Source of the DNA: Paramacrobiotus metropolitanus
Lineage: Eukaryota; Tardigrada; Eutardigrada; Parachela; Macrobiotidae
Length of the DNA stretch: 22,825 nucleotides
Direction of reading: 5' to 3'
Assembly (NCBI RefSeq): GCF_019649055.1
Contig: NW_026570654.1
Span: 1-22,825, forward strand
The notes under the pieces are model-generated. The model had not been told where the DNA came from. It did no database searches and saw only the letters and a program-made list of their open reading frames with translations. The stretch's first letter is position 1. Every line of letters starts with the position of its first letter. Of the stretch, positions 8,144 to 16,945 are shown one piece after another. The position numbers were made by a program, and so were the translations under genes.

Positions 8144-9789
8144 CTGGGTAACATCTCTTTTAATTTCGTATATTCTTCAGCTGCCGCTTTCAGCTGGTTC
8201 TTTGTGTGGGTGACCTCGTCTTCTCTCATCATTGCCGTTTGGGTCATATCAATCAACTCCGTGTTGAGTCTGATGATCTCCTGTGACTTCTGATGGACCG
8301 TTTGTTGCCATTCTTTATCTTTCAGTTCGAGCACCGTGACCTTTTCATCCAGGAGGTGTGCCTCATGTTTCCACCTCCTGCCCTGTTCGGTAGATGTCTT
8401 AGTGGTTCCTTTCAGCTCGGTATTCTCTTCGGTGACCTTTCTGTTATCCTCCTTCAACGCCTGGTTCTCTTCCATGACCTGTCTGATTTCATTGCTCAAC
8501 CGTGCGCCTTCGGTGGCTGTGAGTTCACGCAGGTCCTTAGCCACTTTGACGGCGTCGTCGGCTCTTCTCTGATGATCCTGTGATTCCTTCTGGAGGGTTC
8601 TGATACTCTCGTCGCGCAGCTTCAGTTCGTTTCTGAGCTTAAACACCTCGTTGGTATTTGTCAACAACCGTTGAGTCGCGTCAATGAGTTTGGCCGCGTA
8701 TTCGTCTCTCTTAGCTTCCGCTTCAGTGACCTTTAGTTTCAGTGAGTCACATTCGTCTTTCAGTTCGGCTAAGTGCCGTGACCTTTCCGCTGTTTCTTCG
8801 GACATGCTCTCATTAAGGTCACTGACTGCAAGGTGACCTTCCATTTCTCTGTCATCTACCATTTTCAGGTATTCCTCTGCCATTTCCTTTTGTTTTTCGT
8901 ATTTGACCTTCCATTCTTCTGCCGTGCTCTCCAGATAACCCCGTTGTTGTTCCATTTCAAATAGTCGGGTCTCGAGCGATACCAGTCTCTCTTGGTATTC
9001 CTGCTTTCTTTTAGCCATCTGACCGTCCTTGGTGTCGAGTTCACTTTCCAAGTCTTGAACACGTCTCCTCAAAGTCAGTGTAGGGCTAATCGGTGAAGGT
9101 GGTCGTACATTTATGACCTTTCCAGTTTGCGTCCGTTCAATGAGATGCTCTGGTATTTCTTTGAAAGGTGTCATCCCTTCAGCGCGGTCAGCTTGTCTCA
9201 TCGCAGATTGGAAGGACATATTCATCGTCGTTTCATCGTCCGTAAAATATGATTCATTTGATTCATCTGACACCATTGGAGTAGCCCAAAGGTCATCGTC
9301 TGCCGCTTTGTCATTCAATGAAAGGTCACTCAGTCCCAGTTCAGCAAATTCCTCTTCGGTGACCTTTGTCTTTTCCGTTTCCGATCGAGTCAGGTTCACA
9401 TTTTTATCCTGCTCATTCGTTCCGCTGATGGTAGCATCCAACTGTGATGCTCCAACCGGTTCCGCTCCTCTTTCTGTGGGCTTTTCCTCCCCGGTGACCT
9501 TTATCTGGTTTATCGGATTGCCTCCCGCCGCAGACGCGGGAGTTTCCTTTCCGTCGCCACTGGAGCTCTCTTCGTTCTGTATTGCTCCGAGCGCCACTTC
9601 GTATGTGTTGTCGCTGCCTTTGCTGTCTTTTCTTGCAAAGGTCACAGCCGCTCGGGTCTGTCTGTCATGTCCGACTGGACGCGCGAGCGACTTATATTCC
9701 TTCTTATAAGGATCGACTGTGCCTTGTTGTGATCCTCGGGAGCTCCTGCTTCCCTGACTGCTGGTGGATGTCGGTTCTTCTTTGTCCAT
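8098..9789 (-). CDS. gag: Gag, N-terminal part: disordered head plus long coiled coil
   Basis: The likely start is the ATG at 9787-9789 (NMDKEEPTSTSS...); the open frame extends slightly further to a GTG at 9834. The first 230 or so residues are polar and disorder-like. From about residue 240 of the ATG-started protein to its end, dense heptads (RRRVQDLESELDTKDGQ, EENQALKEDNRKVTEENTEL) predict roughly 300 residues of coiled coil, which is large for a Gag. It ends at 8098 in a short out-of-register tail. Coiled-coil character carries on in the -1 frame of the next ORF, so the break near 8150 splits one rod. No canonical slippery heptamer is present in the overlap, which favours an indel over programmed shifting. 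Twelve octamer copies lie inside, read as K-V, R-S, D-L or V-T-F. Confidence 0.8.
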   Translation of the reverse strand: MDKEEPTSTSSQGSRSSRGSQQGTVDPYKKEYKSLARPVGHDRQTRAAVTFARKDSKGSDNTYEVALGAIQNEESSSGDGKETPASAAGGNPINQIKVTGEEKPTERGAEPVGASQLDATISGTNEQDKNVNLTRSETEKTKVTEEEFAELGLSDLSLNDKAADDDLWATPMVSDESNESYFTDDETTMNMSFQSAMRQADRAEGMTPFKEIPEHLIERTQTGKVINVRPPSPISPTLTLRRRVQDLESELDTKDGQMAKRKQEYQERLVSLETRLFEMEQQRGYLESTAEEWKVKYEKQKEMAEEYLKMVDDREMEGHLAVSDLNESMSEETAERSRHLAELKDECDSLKLKVTEAEAKRDEYAAKLIDATQRLLTNTNEVFKLRNELKLRDESIRTLQKESQDHQRRADDAVKVAKDLRELTATEGARLSNEIRQVMEENQALKEDNRKVTEENTELKGTTKTSTEQGRRWKHEAHLLDEKVTVLELKDKEWQQTVHQKSQEIIRLNTELIDMTQTAMMREDEVTHTKNQLKAAAEEYTKLKEMLPSWRNTSGGWKMIRRR

Positions 9790-9864
9790 GTTGATCGGAT
9801 AACTTGGACGCTCCTGCCAATTGTTCTCACACACACGTTATTGTATGGTTTATTCAATGATCCT

Positions 9865-10380
9865 AAAGGTCACTCTGTACCTCCGAAATTTTTCTAAGTC
9901 CTTATTAAAGGTCACTTTTCGGCTGAAAAATTTCGACTAAGTCCCGTTTAAAGGTCCCTTTTTTGATAAAAAGTTCGAGAGGTTTGCCCTAAAAGGTCAC
10001 TTTCGGACAAAACTTCGAAACAGCTTTTACAGTTTGAAACACGTTAGCGAATGAAATCCTACAGCTGCAAATATCGCTGTACCACTATTCAGTTCAATTT
10101 CACTTCGATAAAGGTCACCGTTCGTCAGTTTCAGATCATAAAGGTCACTTAAATAGGTCAATTTGGTCAATTCCAACTTTTTTGATAAAGGTCACTTTTC
10201 AAAGTCAAAGGTCAACTTCTGGTCTCAAAGGTCACTTTCCGACACAATTTATGTTAAAAGGTCATTTTCCAGCTCAATTCGAGTTAAAGGTCAATTTCCA
10301 GCTCAATTCTATCAAAGGTCACTTTCTAGCTCAATTTTGATCAAAGGTCACTTTTCCTTTATCTTAACTCAAAAGGTCAC
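9865..10380 (+). repeat. Leader array of 13 AAAGGTCA octamers
   Basis: Octamers start at 9865, 9907, 9992, 10110, 10140, 10187, 10207, 10227, 10257, 10286, 10314, 10343 and 10372, all in the plus orientation (antisense to the element). The last six are a tandem array with 28-30-bp periods, built of AAAGGTCACTTTCCAGCTCA-like units. The spacings 20, 20, 30, 29, 28, 29, 29 are close to whole helical turns. The array lies between the putative promoter and the gag ATG, the same relative place as the Su(Hw)-site insulator of Drosophila gypsy. AGGTCA is the classical nuclear-receptor half-site; receptor binding here is inference. Confidence 0.9.
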
Positions 10381-10472
10381 TTTCCGTCTCCCTTATCTCA
10401 TCTCAAATCGAATTTCCCATTATCGCTCAAGTTCAACGGAAAATCCCCATTCGGGTTGTTTACTTTGTTCTG

Positions 10473-10680
10473 ATTGGTCCGCTAGCTCAAATTATTCAGT
10501 TCAAATTTCAGCCAATTACAGCTCAGATAACTGACCAATCACGTTAGTCCATTTAAATTTATATAAGCCTGACGTCACGGTCAACGGCCAGACGTGCGTA
10601 TCGTGTGCAAAACCCCGCCTACTTTTACGCTCAGCTCAGTACGGACCAATAAGAATTGCCAATTTTACCAACTAGCCAAT
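10473..10680 (-). promoter_or_regulatory. Putative LTR (U3) promoter region
   Basis: Reading the minus strand there are three ATTGG boxes (10676, 10659 and 10646 on the map), then the palindromic CRE TGACGTCA (10570-10577), then TATATAAAT (10557-10565). This order and spacing suit a pol II promoter firing leftwards into the leader and gag. Further CCAAT/ATTGG boxes lie at 10535, 10512 and 10473. The TATA sequence can be read on either strand, so a plus-strand promoter is not excluded. The LTR limits are undetermined. Confidence 0.5.
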
Positions 10681-10940
10681 CCCGTAATTAATAACGGTTT
10701 TCTACCTGTTAACCGTCCGTCCGTTCCGCGTTCCACGGGGAAATGATCCAGATGATCCAGATTCTTCTTCCACTATCCGTTCCCGCGTCGCCGCTGTTCC
10801 GTAGCGTGCCTCGCGCTATTAATAGGCTACTGTGCCGGCTGTGCCGTAGCAGCAGTAGTTTTACGCTCTACTCCAGTTTGGAGGAGTCTGATCTGGTCTT
10901 TTCCGTGCGCCCCCTTCGGCGTTTCGGCGCTTCTGCCCCA

Positions 10941-11089
10941 CGGCTTAGGATTCGCTGAATCCTTGCCGAGTACCAGTGACACCAGTGTAGGTCTTCGCTG
11001 AAGACTCTACACCGAGGAACACTGGCGACTGAACTCTTGCACTCTTTCACAGCTGAGGAAACAGCACAGGTCTTCGCTGAAGACGCTGT
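10941..11089 (+). repeat. Three hairpins sharing a TTC-GCT-GAA core
   Basis: Hairpin 1 has AGGATTC/GAATCCT arms around GCT (10947-10963), with CGGC/GCCG outside. Hairpin 2 has GTGTAG-GTCTTC/GAAGAC-(T)-CTACAC around GCT (10985-11012). Hairpin 3 has GTCTTC/GAAGAC around GCT with outer ACAGC/GCTGT (11061-11089). The stems differ but are each self-complementary, with a shared GCT loop. It is not known whether they belong to the LTR or the flank. Confidence 0.7.
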
Positions 11090-11099
11090 ACCGAAAACC

Positions 11100-11615
11100 A
11101 AAGCTGGTAATCCGCGTCCGATGGAGGAATTGCACCGCTTGTGGTGTTGCGCTTTGCTGTAGGACAGACCTTTGCCTTACTGGTCACGGTAAACAAGTCA
11201 AATAACAGGCCAGATTTGCCTGACAAAGTCAAATCAGATCAGTCAACTCAAATCAGAGAACCGCTGTCGGCTCTGCTACCATCTAAAGCTAGATCCAACT
11301 GTGATCCAGATACGGAGACCTAAACGGAATAGATCCCGTGGAAGTGAGCAATGCGATCTGGATTGCGAACTACGCGGAATCACGAAACGTCGCACCGCTA
11401 ATTGCTGACTTTTTATAATATTGAGAATTCCGACAACAGAAAATCAATAATGATCGGCGCAGCTCGATCGTAAAACGTGGAGCCAATTCCACACTGTGTA
11501 ACACTGTGCAGCACGTGCTATGCCGCGCCCACTAACAAAACATAAGCCAATCAAAGGCGAGACACAACACAGACACGTAATCCAGTGGCGAGTAGCGTCA
11601 CGAGCGTGAACGCTA
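11100..11615. other. Stretch without a supported gene
   Basis: Only short unremarkable ORFs occur here. No upstream exon like exon A of the intact F-box gene is visible, which is consistent with the neighbouring F-box copy being truncated at its 5' end. The right boundary of the retroelement may fall in or just before this stretch, but I could not identify a target-site duplication. Confidence 0.5.
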
Positions 11616-12422
11616 GTGAACCCCCGCTCACACAGGTTTAGGTTGCCATTGGAGCTGCAGAAAGAAATCTTCCTGTCGCTGGACACCGTTGATCGGCAGC
11701 GCTGTCGTCGCACCTGCCAACTGTGGGAGACGCTTCTGACGTCTGTGGATTTGTGCCAAGATGTCCGCATCTCACGAGACGACTTCGGTCTTCGGTCTTT
11801 TTCGATCTGCGAATTGGATTCGGTCAAATTTGCATACGTGGTGTGCGCTTGTGTCTGCAAGTATAGTATGTCACGGGACTTACGCGCACAATTAGCATCC
11901 ATCCAGGGAACACCTTCTGTAAATTACGGGAAAATTGGACTTTCGCTCATGAAACCGTAAGATTGGTTAAGACCATCCTGGACAGCGCCGGCCTTCGCGT
12001 TCCTCGTTTGATAGAGCATCGCCGATCACTAGCCATCCCGCTGTACTGGAGTCCTTTTAACTTGCACTGGCTGTTTGCTGATCTGGTAGCGCTGAATTCC
12101 CAGCTGGCGTCGCGCTGTGACCGTGTGATTTGGGCAAATTATTCACTGGACTGTCAAGACTACGACGAAGAGGTAGTAATGAAATTCCGCATTCCCGTTA
12201 CTGCCTTCACAGCAGACAATATCGATGAGGCACAAATTTGGGACCTGTTCGAGAAGCATTTGTGTGATAAGGGGAGATGCGATACGCAGCGTATTGCCCA
12301 CTTTATAGCGAATTCGACGGACAGTTCTGGGAAAGCAAAAGGAGTGAAAAGAGTGAGTAACTGTATAAGCTGGTTCCAGCATTTCTAACATAAAGCCTAA
12401 AGGTACAGAATACGGATACATG

Positions 12423-13198
12423 TAGGGTTGTCATCACGTCGTCACGCAGTTTCACAATCACGCCGTTTTCCTGCTCACAATCCCATCGTGCCGAACATTT
12501 GAGGGGGTGATAAAAAAATGTGATGAGTGATGGGACGGTGATGTGATGGGATGAATTTTTATTGTTAAAAATGAAAGGTCAAAATCCGGTTACCTAAATT
12601 ATAGCGCGTCGGCAGTGCAGACATTTTTAACAACATTTTTAACAAATTCTGTGATAGAGCAGTTTAGAATCGAGAAATGCGAAAAGTTGCACAAGCATAC
12701 TATGAGTGACTTGGTTCGCCTCTGGTTTGGTTTGATTTATTTTAAAAATATTCGCAAAAACTTGTAGCAATTTTATACCGTCGTCGTGCTTTGGCAGTAG
12801 AGTTTGTAAATTATCTGCCAAAATGGCCGGAGATTGGGATGCTGAGTGACTGTTGTGGAAGATGATGAAAACATACTTGACGTAATCTCCCAACGGCTTT
12901 CTAGTACTTGCGAACTGCTGCAAAACTGCGAGAACCATAAAAGCTCGTATGCAAGTTTTGGCTTTGAACTGATGTCAACTTGTTGTAGTTAAACTAGTTG
13001 CTTCGGTTTTTTCGACTCTTTTGAAAGGCATCTTTGTTGAAAACAGTTCGCATAAAATTTCGAATTTTTCGTTGTGAAAAATATGTCAGAAATAAATAAA
13101 TAAATAATTATTAATAATCTATCCCACCAATCACATCACTTCCTGTTCACATTCCAGTCACATCCCACCTCCAAAACCTTGGTGGGATGGCAACCCTA
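12423..13198. mobile_element. hAT-type MITE inside the F-box pseudogene intron
   Basis: A 776-bp insert is bounded by 13-bp terminal inverted repeats, TAGGGTTGTCATC at the left and GATGGCAACCCTA at the right (one mismatch). It is flanked by a perfect 8-bp duplication GATACATG (12415-12422 and 13199-13206). An 8-bp duplication with termini starting YARGG is typical of hAT elements. TGATGGGA/TCCCATC-type motifs repeat near both ends, as expected of transposase-binding subterminal sites. There is a 99-codon minus ORF (12639-12938) but no recognisable transposase, so it is non-autonomous. The paralogous intron lacks it, dating insertion after the gene duplication. Confidence 0.9.
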
Positions 13199-13206
13199 GA
13201 TACATG

Positions 13207-13890
13207 TACACTTCGATTGAAACCGTCATTGGATCACTTATACTTTACGGTGCAGCCAGAACTTACTATAGGTAGAGGACTGGGATTGTCGATATTGTCT
13301 GCCGCTACGCTATAGATTTTGCCGCTCCGCCCGATAAGCAATTTTTCCGATCTGATATAAAACTTTTCCGATACCGCTTTTTCCGATGAAAACATCGGAG
13401 TTATCGTACATAGCGGAGGCCTCCGATGACTTATCGGGCCAGCTCTGGTGCTCAGTGATCCACCGTATGGTAGCTTGGTAGCACTGATCCAGTGACGGTT
13501 TCAGTCGAAGTACGGATGTTTCGCGCGAAGTATGCGCTGTGAACGATTGCCACCATAGTACGTCCGCCCAGTCACAAATCACGCCTCTCAATACCCAAGA
13601 AAATTACAAGGGAAAAAAGTTATTCGTTTATAATTTATATTGATAAGACACACTTTAGACCGACCGACTCTGGAGTTGCGTGTAACCTGTGAATTGCAAT
13701 ACCAGTTTGTAATTATACGAATACTATGATCGTGGGTGCTTGGGGTTGTTACTTATTAGTTTTTACTAAACCACCACTGTATTGACTTCTTCTACAAATA
13801 AATCTGTGGTTGTTGCGTACGTTATCGAATTCGATGCCGTTCTGTCTTGTTTTCTGTTTCCCGCTATATTGGTGCGTTAAACTGTAAATC
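13207..13890. other. Intron remainder of the F-box pseudogene
   Basis: This part of the enlarged intron has no counterpart in the 147-bp intron of the paralogue, so it probably holds a second insertion. It contains a 93-codon minus ORF (13310-13591) that I do not recognise. No terminal inverted repeats or duplications are evident. Confidence 0.35.
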
Positions 13891-14109
13891 CTACTCTCGT
13901 TATTCTATTTGGAGGATTATCAAGCATGCGACCCGCGCGCGTCCGCTCATTATCGCAGACACCAGTGGACGTTGTCCAGTGTGGCTGAAGTGGACGTGCG
14001 CAAGCTCAACGAATTCTGCCTGTTTGCCTTGTCAAGCTACATGAAATATTATGAATGGTTTAGCAGCGATGAAAGCGATGACTCCAGTTACAGCTCCGAG
14101 GACGATTAG

Positions 14110-14999
14110 CCAACAGCCCGCTTGGCGAGTTACTCGCCAGTCTATAGTTCAGTAACTTCCCGTGTATAAGTATTCCTATTCCGTCGAGCATCGAGTTTAA
14201 CAACGGCAGAATCGTTCCTTGCACTCGTATACTTTGCTTGTCTGTCTTTGCTTTGGTTGTATAGTAAAAAATGGAATAATTGTGAGCTAATTTGCTTTTT
14301 TCAGCGCTTGGTTCTGCAACTTCTGCTTACAAATTAAACGAATACCGCGTTTAGCTGATTAAGAATTGCAGTTTTCATAAGCCCCGTCTAACACGTGGAC
14401 AGTACCTGTGCATGGGTTTTGCTTGAAAGATGAAACACAGAAATCGCATATAAGTATTAATATTTTGGCAAGCACTGACTGCTCCGTCATGTTCAATACT
14501 TTAATTAAGGAATCTAATTTTAGCAATACGTCTTCCTATATACCGTAATTCCCGCCTTCCGGCATTCGAAGATTCCATACTTAAAATTCTGCCATCTGCA
14601 TAGCTGCACAATAAATTACATACGAGTATTATTATTAATTGAGCCAATGTCCGTACGTGATGTATAGCGACAAGGTTTACAAAATTATTACTGTACTGAA
14701 CTTCGCACTCGACAACATTTGCAAATGCCTGTACAGATCAGCGACTCAGCTGGCAACTTTATTTCTTGATGTGCAACTCAAGAAGACAACAGCAAGATGA
14801 TCAAACAGAAATATTATTCTATGCATAGAAACATAGACACGCCTAACAGCAGACAAATCCAGCGCGGGAACGCGGCCTCCGTTCAGGATCAGCTCCACCG
14901 GGAACGGATTTGGATCAGTTGTTCTCTGTTCTCTGACCTCCCGAGACTATTTTCTGCTGATTGAGTGTACAAGCCCGTCCGGATGATGAGTACGATATA
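14110..14999. other. 3' flank of the F-box pseudogene, otherwise empty
   Basis: 14150-14280 aligns by eye with the 3' flank of the intact paralogue at 18950-19080 (CTTGCACT..., TTTGCTTTGGTT...ATGGAATAA), marking the extent of the duplication. The rest is AT-rich with no supported gene. Confidence 0.5.
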
Positions 15000-15104
15000 G
15001 AACAGCGAAAAATGTAAATTCATGGGTTACGGCGTAACCCATGAATTTACATTTCAAATTCATGGGTTACGGCGCAACCCATGAATTTACATTTTTCGCT
15101 GTTC
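15000..15104. repeat. Compound palindrome: duplicated hairpin inside an outer inverted repeat
   Basis: Left hairpin: perfect 21-nt arms (15010-15030 and 15034-15054) around GGC. Right hairpin: AAATTCATGGGTTAC (15056-15070) against 15074-15088 around GGC, with one mismatch. The outer ends (GAACAGCGAAAAATG at 15000 and CATTTTTCGCTGTTC ending at 15104) are also perfectly complementary, so the whole 105 bp can fold as one cruciform or as two hairpins. This could be a foldback/MITE relic. Confidence 0.95.
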
Positions 15105-16028
15105 CGTCACGGTACTACTAACGGTCAACGTCGAAATTTCACCGGCTTTCTTCCTGTAGGCATTATAACGTCGGCAGAACATTTTCCAGCGTTTTGACAA
15201 TGTAGAAAGTTTTGAAGGACACGAAAATCCAACGGCGCTTCGACATTGATCTTTATGTACAGTTTATTATTCGGTACTTCAACCTCAATTCAATTAGATA
15301 AAAAAAATCTGAAAAAAACTTTGGTATGTATTTCAGCATTATTCTGAAAACGCTGTTTGGTATAATGCTCAGCATTTACACAAATTGTCAGATCTGGAAT
15401 AGTGCCAAGGATATACAAATTGCATCCAGTTGTATAATGCTTAGCAATTAGCATTATTCCAAATTCATAGCATTACACACAGCCACATCAACATAACCTA
15501 TCCACATAATACAAAAGTGCAAAACATCGACATAGTACCTACATAAGTAGCATTTTGACCTCTTCGTCTTATTCTTTGCGAAACGTCGATATGCGGCGAC
15601 ATTGGGTGGGGCTTCCAGTACCGGTTTGGAAAGTGGAGTTGCGCCAGTATAATTATGATATTTTGTGTTTGAGAAATCCAAGTCGCAGTTCGATGCTTGA
15701 ATTATCGAATCGAAACAGCGAAATTTTTAACAGTCGCTGCAAATTTGCAGTGTATGAGGTTAAGGATGATCGTGCGGTATACTGGCGCCGAAAAATAAAA
15801 AAATGTCATTTTCTCATACTATCGTATTATCGTATTTTGTTCGTGTAGCCAAATGTCCATTCTTGTGAGTGAACCAGAAAACGGTTTCAGCGCGCAACAT
15901 CTGCACCGCAATCTGGCCAAATTAAAAGAAATAAAAAGTATTCCACACTCTGCTATTCCAGACTTCCAGTACTGCATGTGCCGAAATTCTACGCTGCTGA
16001 ATCGTTTTCACACGAGACCACTCAAGCA
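15105..16028. other. AT-rich stretch, no supported gene
   Basis: Two plus-strand ORFs of about 100 codons exist (15555-15848, 15853-16173) but show no recognisable domain and no paralogue in the window. Short inverted AATGC/GCATT repeats occur around 15360-15460. I see nothing firm. Confidence 0.4.
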
Positions 16029-16131
16029 CCAAGCCGGCAGGCCAAAAATCACCCCCAGGCCGGCAGGCCAAATTACAAGCCGGCAGGCCAAAAATCAGAT
16101 TGGATGGATGTTTGGAGTCAGATTGGATGGA
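16029..16131 (+). repeat. Short direct repeats (GCCGGCAGGCCA x3, CAGATTGGATGGA x2)
   Basis: GCCGGCAGGCCA occurs at 16033, 16059 and 16079, each followed by AAA-rich sequence. CAGATTGGATGGA follows at 16096 and 16119. The GCCGGC core is itself palindromic. This is a small local minisatellite. Confidence 0.9.
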
Positions 16132-16208
16132 TCGGGATTGAATTCTGACCATGACGCTATTGAGCGCTTTTAGGACCATTGTAAGATCAATGCATGCGTA
16201 CACTGCTC

Positions 16209-16309
16209 CGACAGAAAGGTGGACGGCTCATCCACCAATCTGCCGAAGGTCGGTAGATTGGTAGATGCGATTTCATTGAACATCCACCATCCACCCGTTC
16301 ACCTTTCTG
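16209..16309. repeat. Imperfect inverted repeat with inner hairpin
   Basis: CAGAAAGGTGGACGG near 16212 is matched in inverse by CCGTTCACCTTTCTG ending at 16309. Inside, CCAATCTGCCGA (16235) pairs with TCGGTAGATTGG (ending 16261) with one mismatch around AGG. The size and layout resemble a very small foldback element; no target duplication is identified. Confidence 0.6.
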
Positions 16310-16945
16310 CCGGCTACAGACGCGCGCTTATCCCTAGCGACGCTGTTCGTATTGTTGCTGACAAACAGTGTCAGCAAAATTAAATGCTATTTTGTCGACT
16401 TACGATTCACGAATAAAGCGATACTATTCCACATAATCATACGAACTTGAGCCGGTCTCTGGCGTACTTTCTGTCGTAGATGTCAGTCTGTGATCAGTTC
16501 AATGCTCCGTGGACATGCGCCCATGGAGCAGCAGTCACCTGTTTTACGAGCACGACATGTCAGTGCTTGAATGGGTTCTACGCCGAATTAAAAATCCGTT
16601 CGGTAGTGATGTTTGCAGATCTCGCTCGAGCACGAACTCAGGTACTTTCGATCTCCATGATTTTGATGTCTATTTCTAGTATTCTCCTCTCGATTTGACC
16701 GCTTAAGATTCTTTCTCGCACATTCAGTATCTGGTGGCTTGTCTGCTTCCTTTAAATTGTGGGTGAGCAAAACTTCTTGGCGGACCCTATGGGCAATTTG
16801 TGACGTAGTTTGGTGTACTGCATTCGTTGGTGACGACAGGAAACGCATTTCCCGTCTGTCATTCTGGATAATTTTGCTCAATTACAGATAACGTGCTCAC
16901 CTTTGGACGGGCTTATCTTTCGGCCTTTCCTTTGACCAAATCAGA

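Larger units (their letters stand above)
1..10700 (-). mobile_element. Ty3/Gypsy-like LTR retrotransposon, partial and decayed
   Basis: The minus strand reads, from right to left: promoter-like region, repeat-rich leader, Gag with coiled coil, capsid-like segment and CCHC knuckle, a -1 frameshift signal, aspartic protease, and Ty3/Gypsy-type reverse transcriptase. The window begins inside reverse transcriptase, so RNase H, integrase and the 3' LTR would lie to the left. The right boundary is approximate: I found neither a clear TG...CA LTR terminus nor a primer-binding site, and no second LTR is visible for comparison. The Gag half is open over long stretches. The pol half carries at least two in-frame stops and several frameshifts, so this copy is probably not autonomous. 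An unusual feature is the roughly 1,000-codon charged linker between protease and RT; these domains are normally close together in Ty3/Gypsy. Confidence 0.87.
11616..14109 (+). pseudogene. F-box protein paralogue, 5'-truncated and frameshifted
   Basis: This is closely related to the intact gene at 16946-18925. The F-box starts FRLPLELQKEIFLSLDTVDR with QRCRRTCQLWETLLTS. Near 11870-11895 a net 5-bp gain relative to the paralogue shifts the frame; the homologous frame resumes (RTISIHPGN..., VKTILDSAGLRVPRLIEHRR) and continues to a donor after 12352 (AGA|GTGAGT). The last exon (DYQACDPRASAHYRRHQWTL... to the stop at 14107-14109) ends in an acidic tail. The paralogue's acceptor position is altered here; GGAG at about 13912-13915 could substitute. 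No exon A and no ATG precede the F-box (GTG at 11616, TGA at 11607). The intron is about 1.56 kb against 147 bp in the paralogue, largely owing to a MITE. The 3' flank also matches the paralogue, so the duplication included the 3' UTR. Confidence 0.8.

Noticed and set aside
8098-8180. Programmed frameshift at the first Gag junction
   Set aside because: No X-XXY-YYZ heptamer in phase within the overlap; an indel is more likely.
10557-10577. TATA and CRE as a plus-strand promoter for the F-box pseudogene
   Set aside because: The order CCAAT, CRE, TATA fits the minus strand better, and the plus-strand gene begins a kilobase away without a first exon.
10550-10740. Search for LTR end and primer-binding site
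   Set aside because: Several CCA-containing sites were considered, but none combined a TG/CA terminus with a convincing tRNA 3'-end match, so none is claimed.
12639-12938. 99-codon minus ORF inside the MITE
   Set aside because: No transposase motifs; likely chance or a relic.
13310-13591. 93-codon minus ORF in the pseudogene intron
   Set aside because: No recognisable domain and no relative in the window.
16480-16641. Possible EGF-like exon (CQCLNGFY) ending in CAG|GTACTT
   Set aside because: Only a short Cys pattern; the coding phase does not match the next exon, so at best it could be a non-coding first exon.
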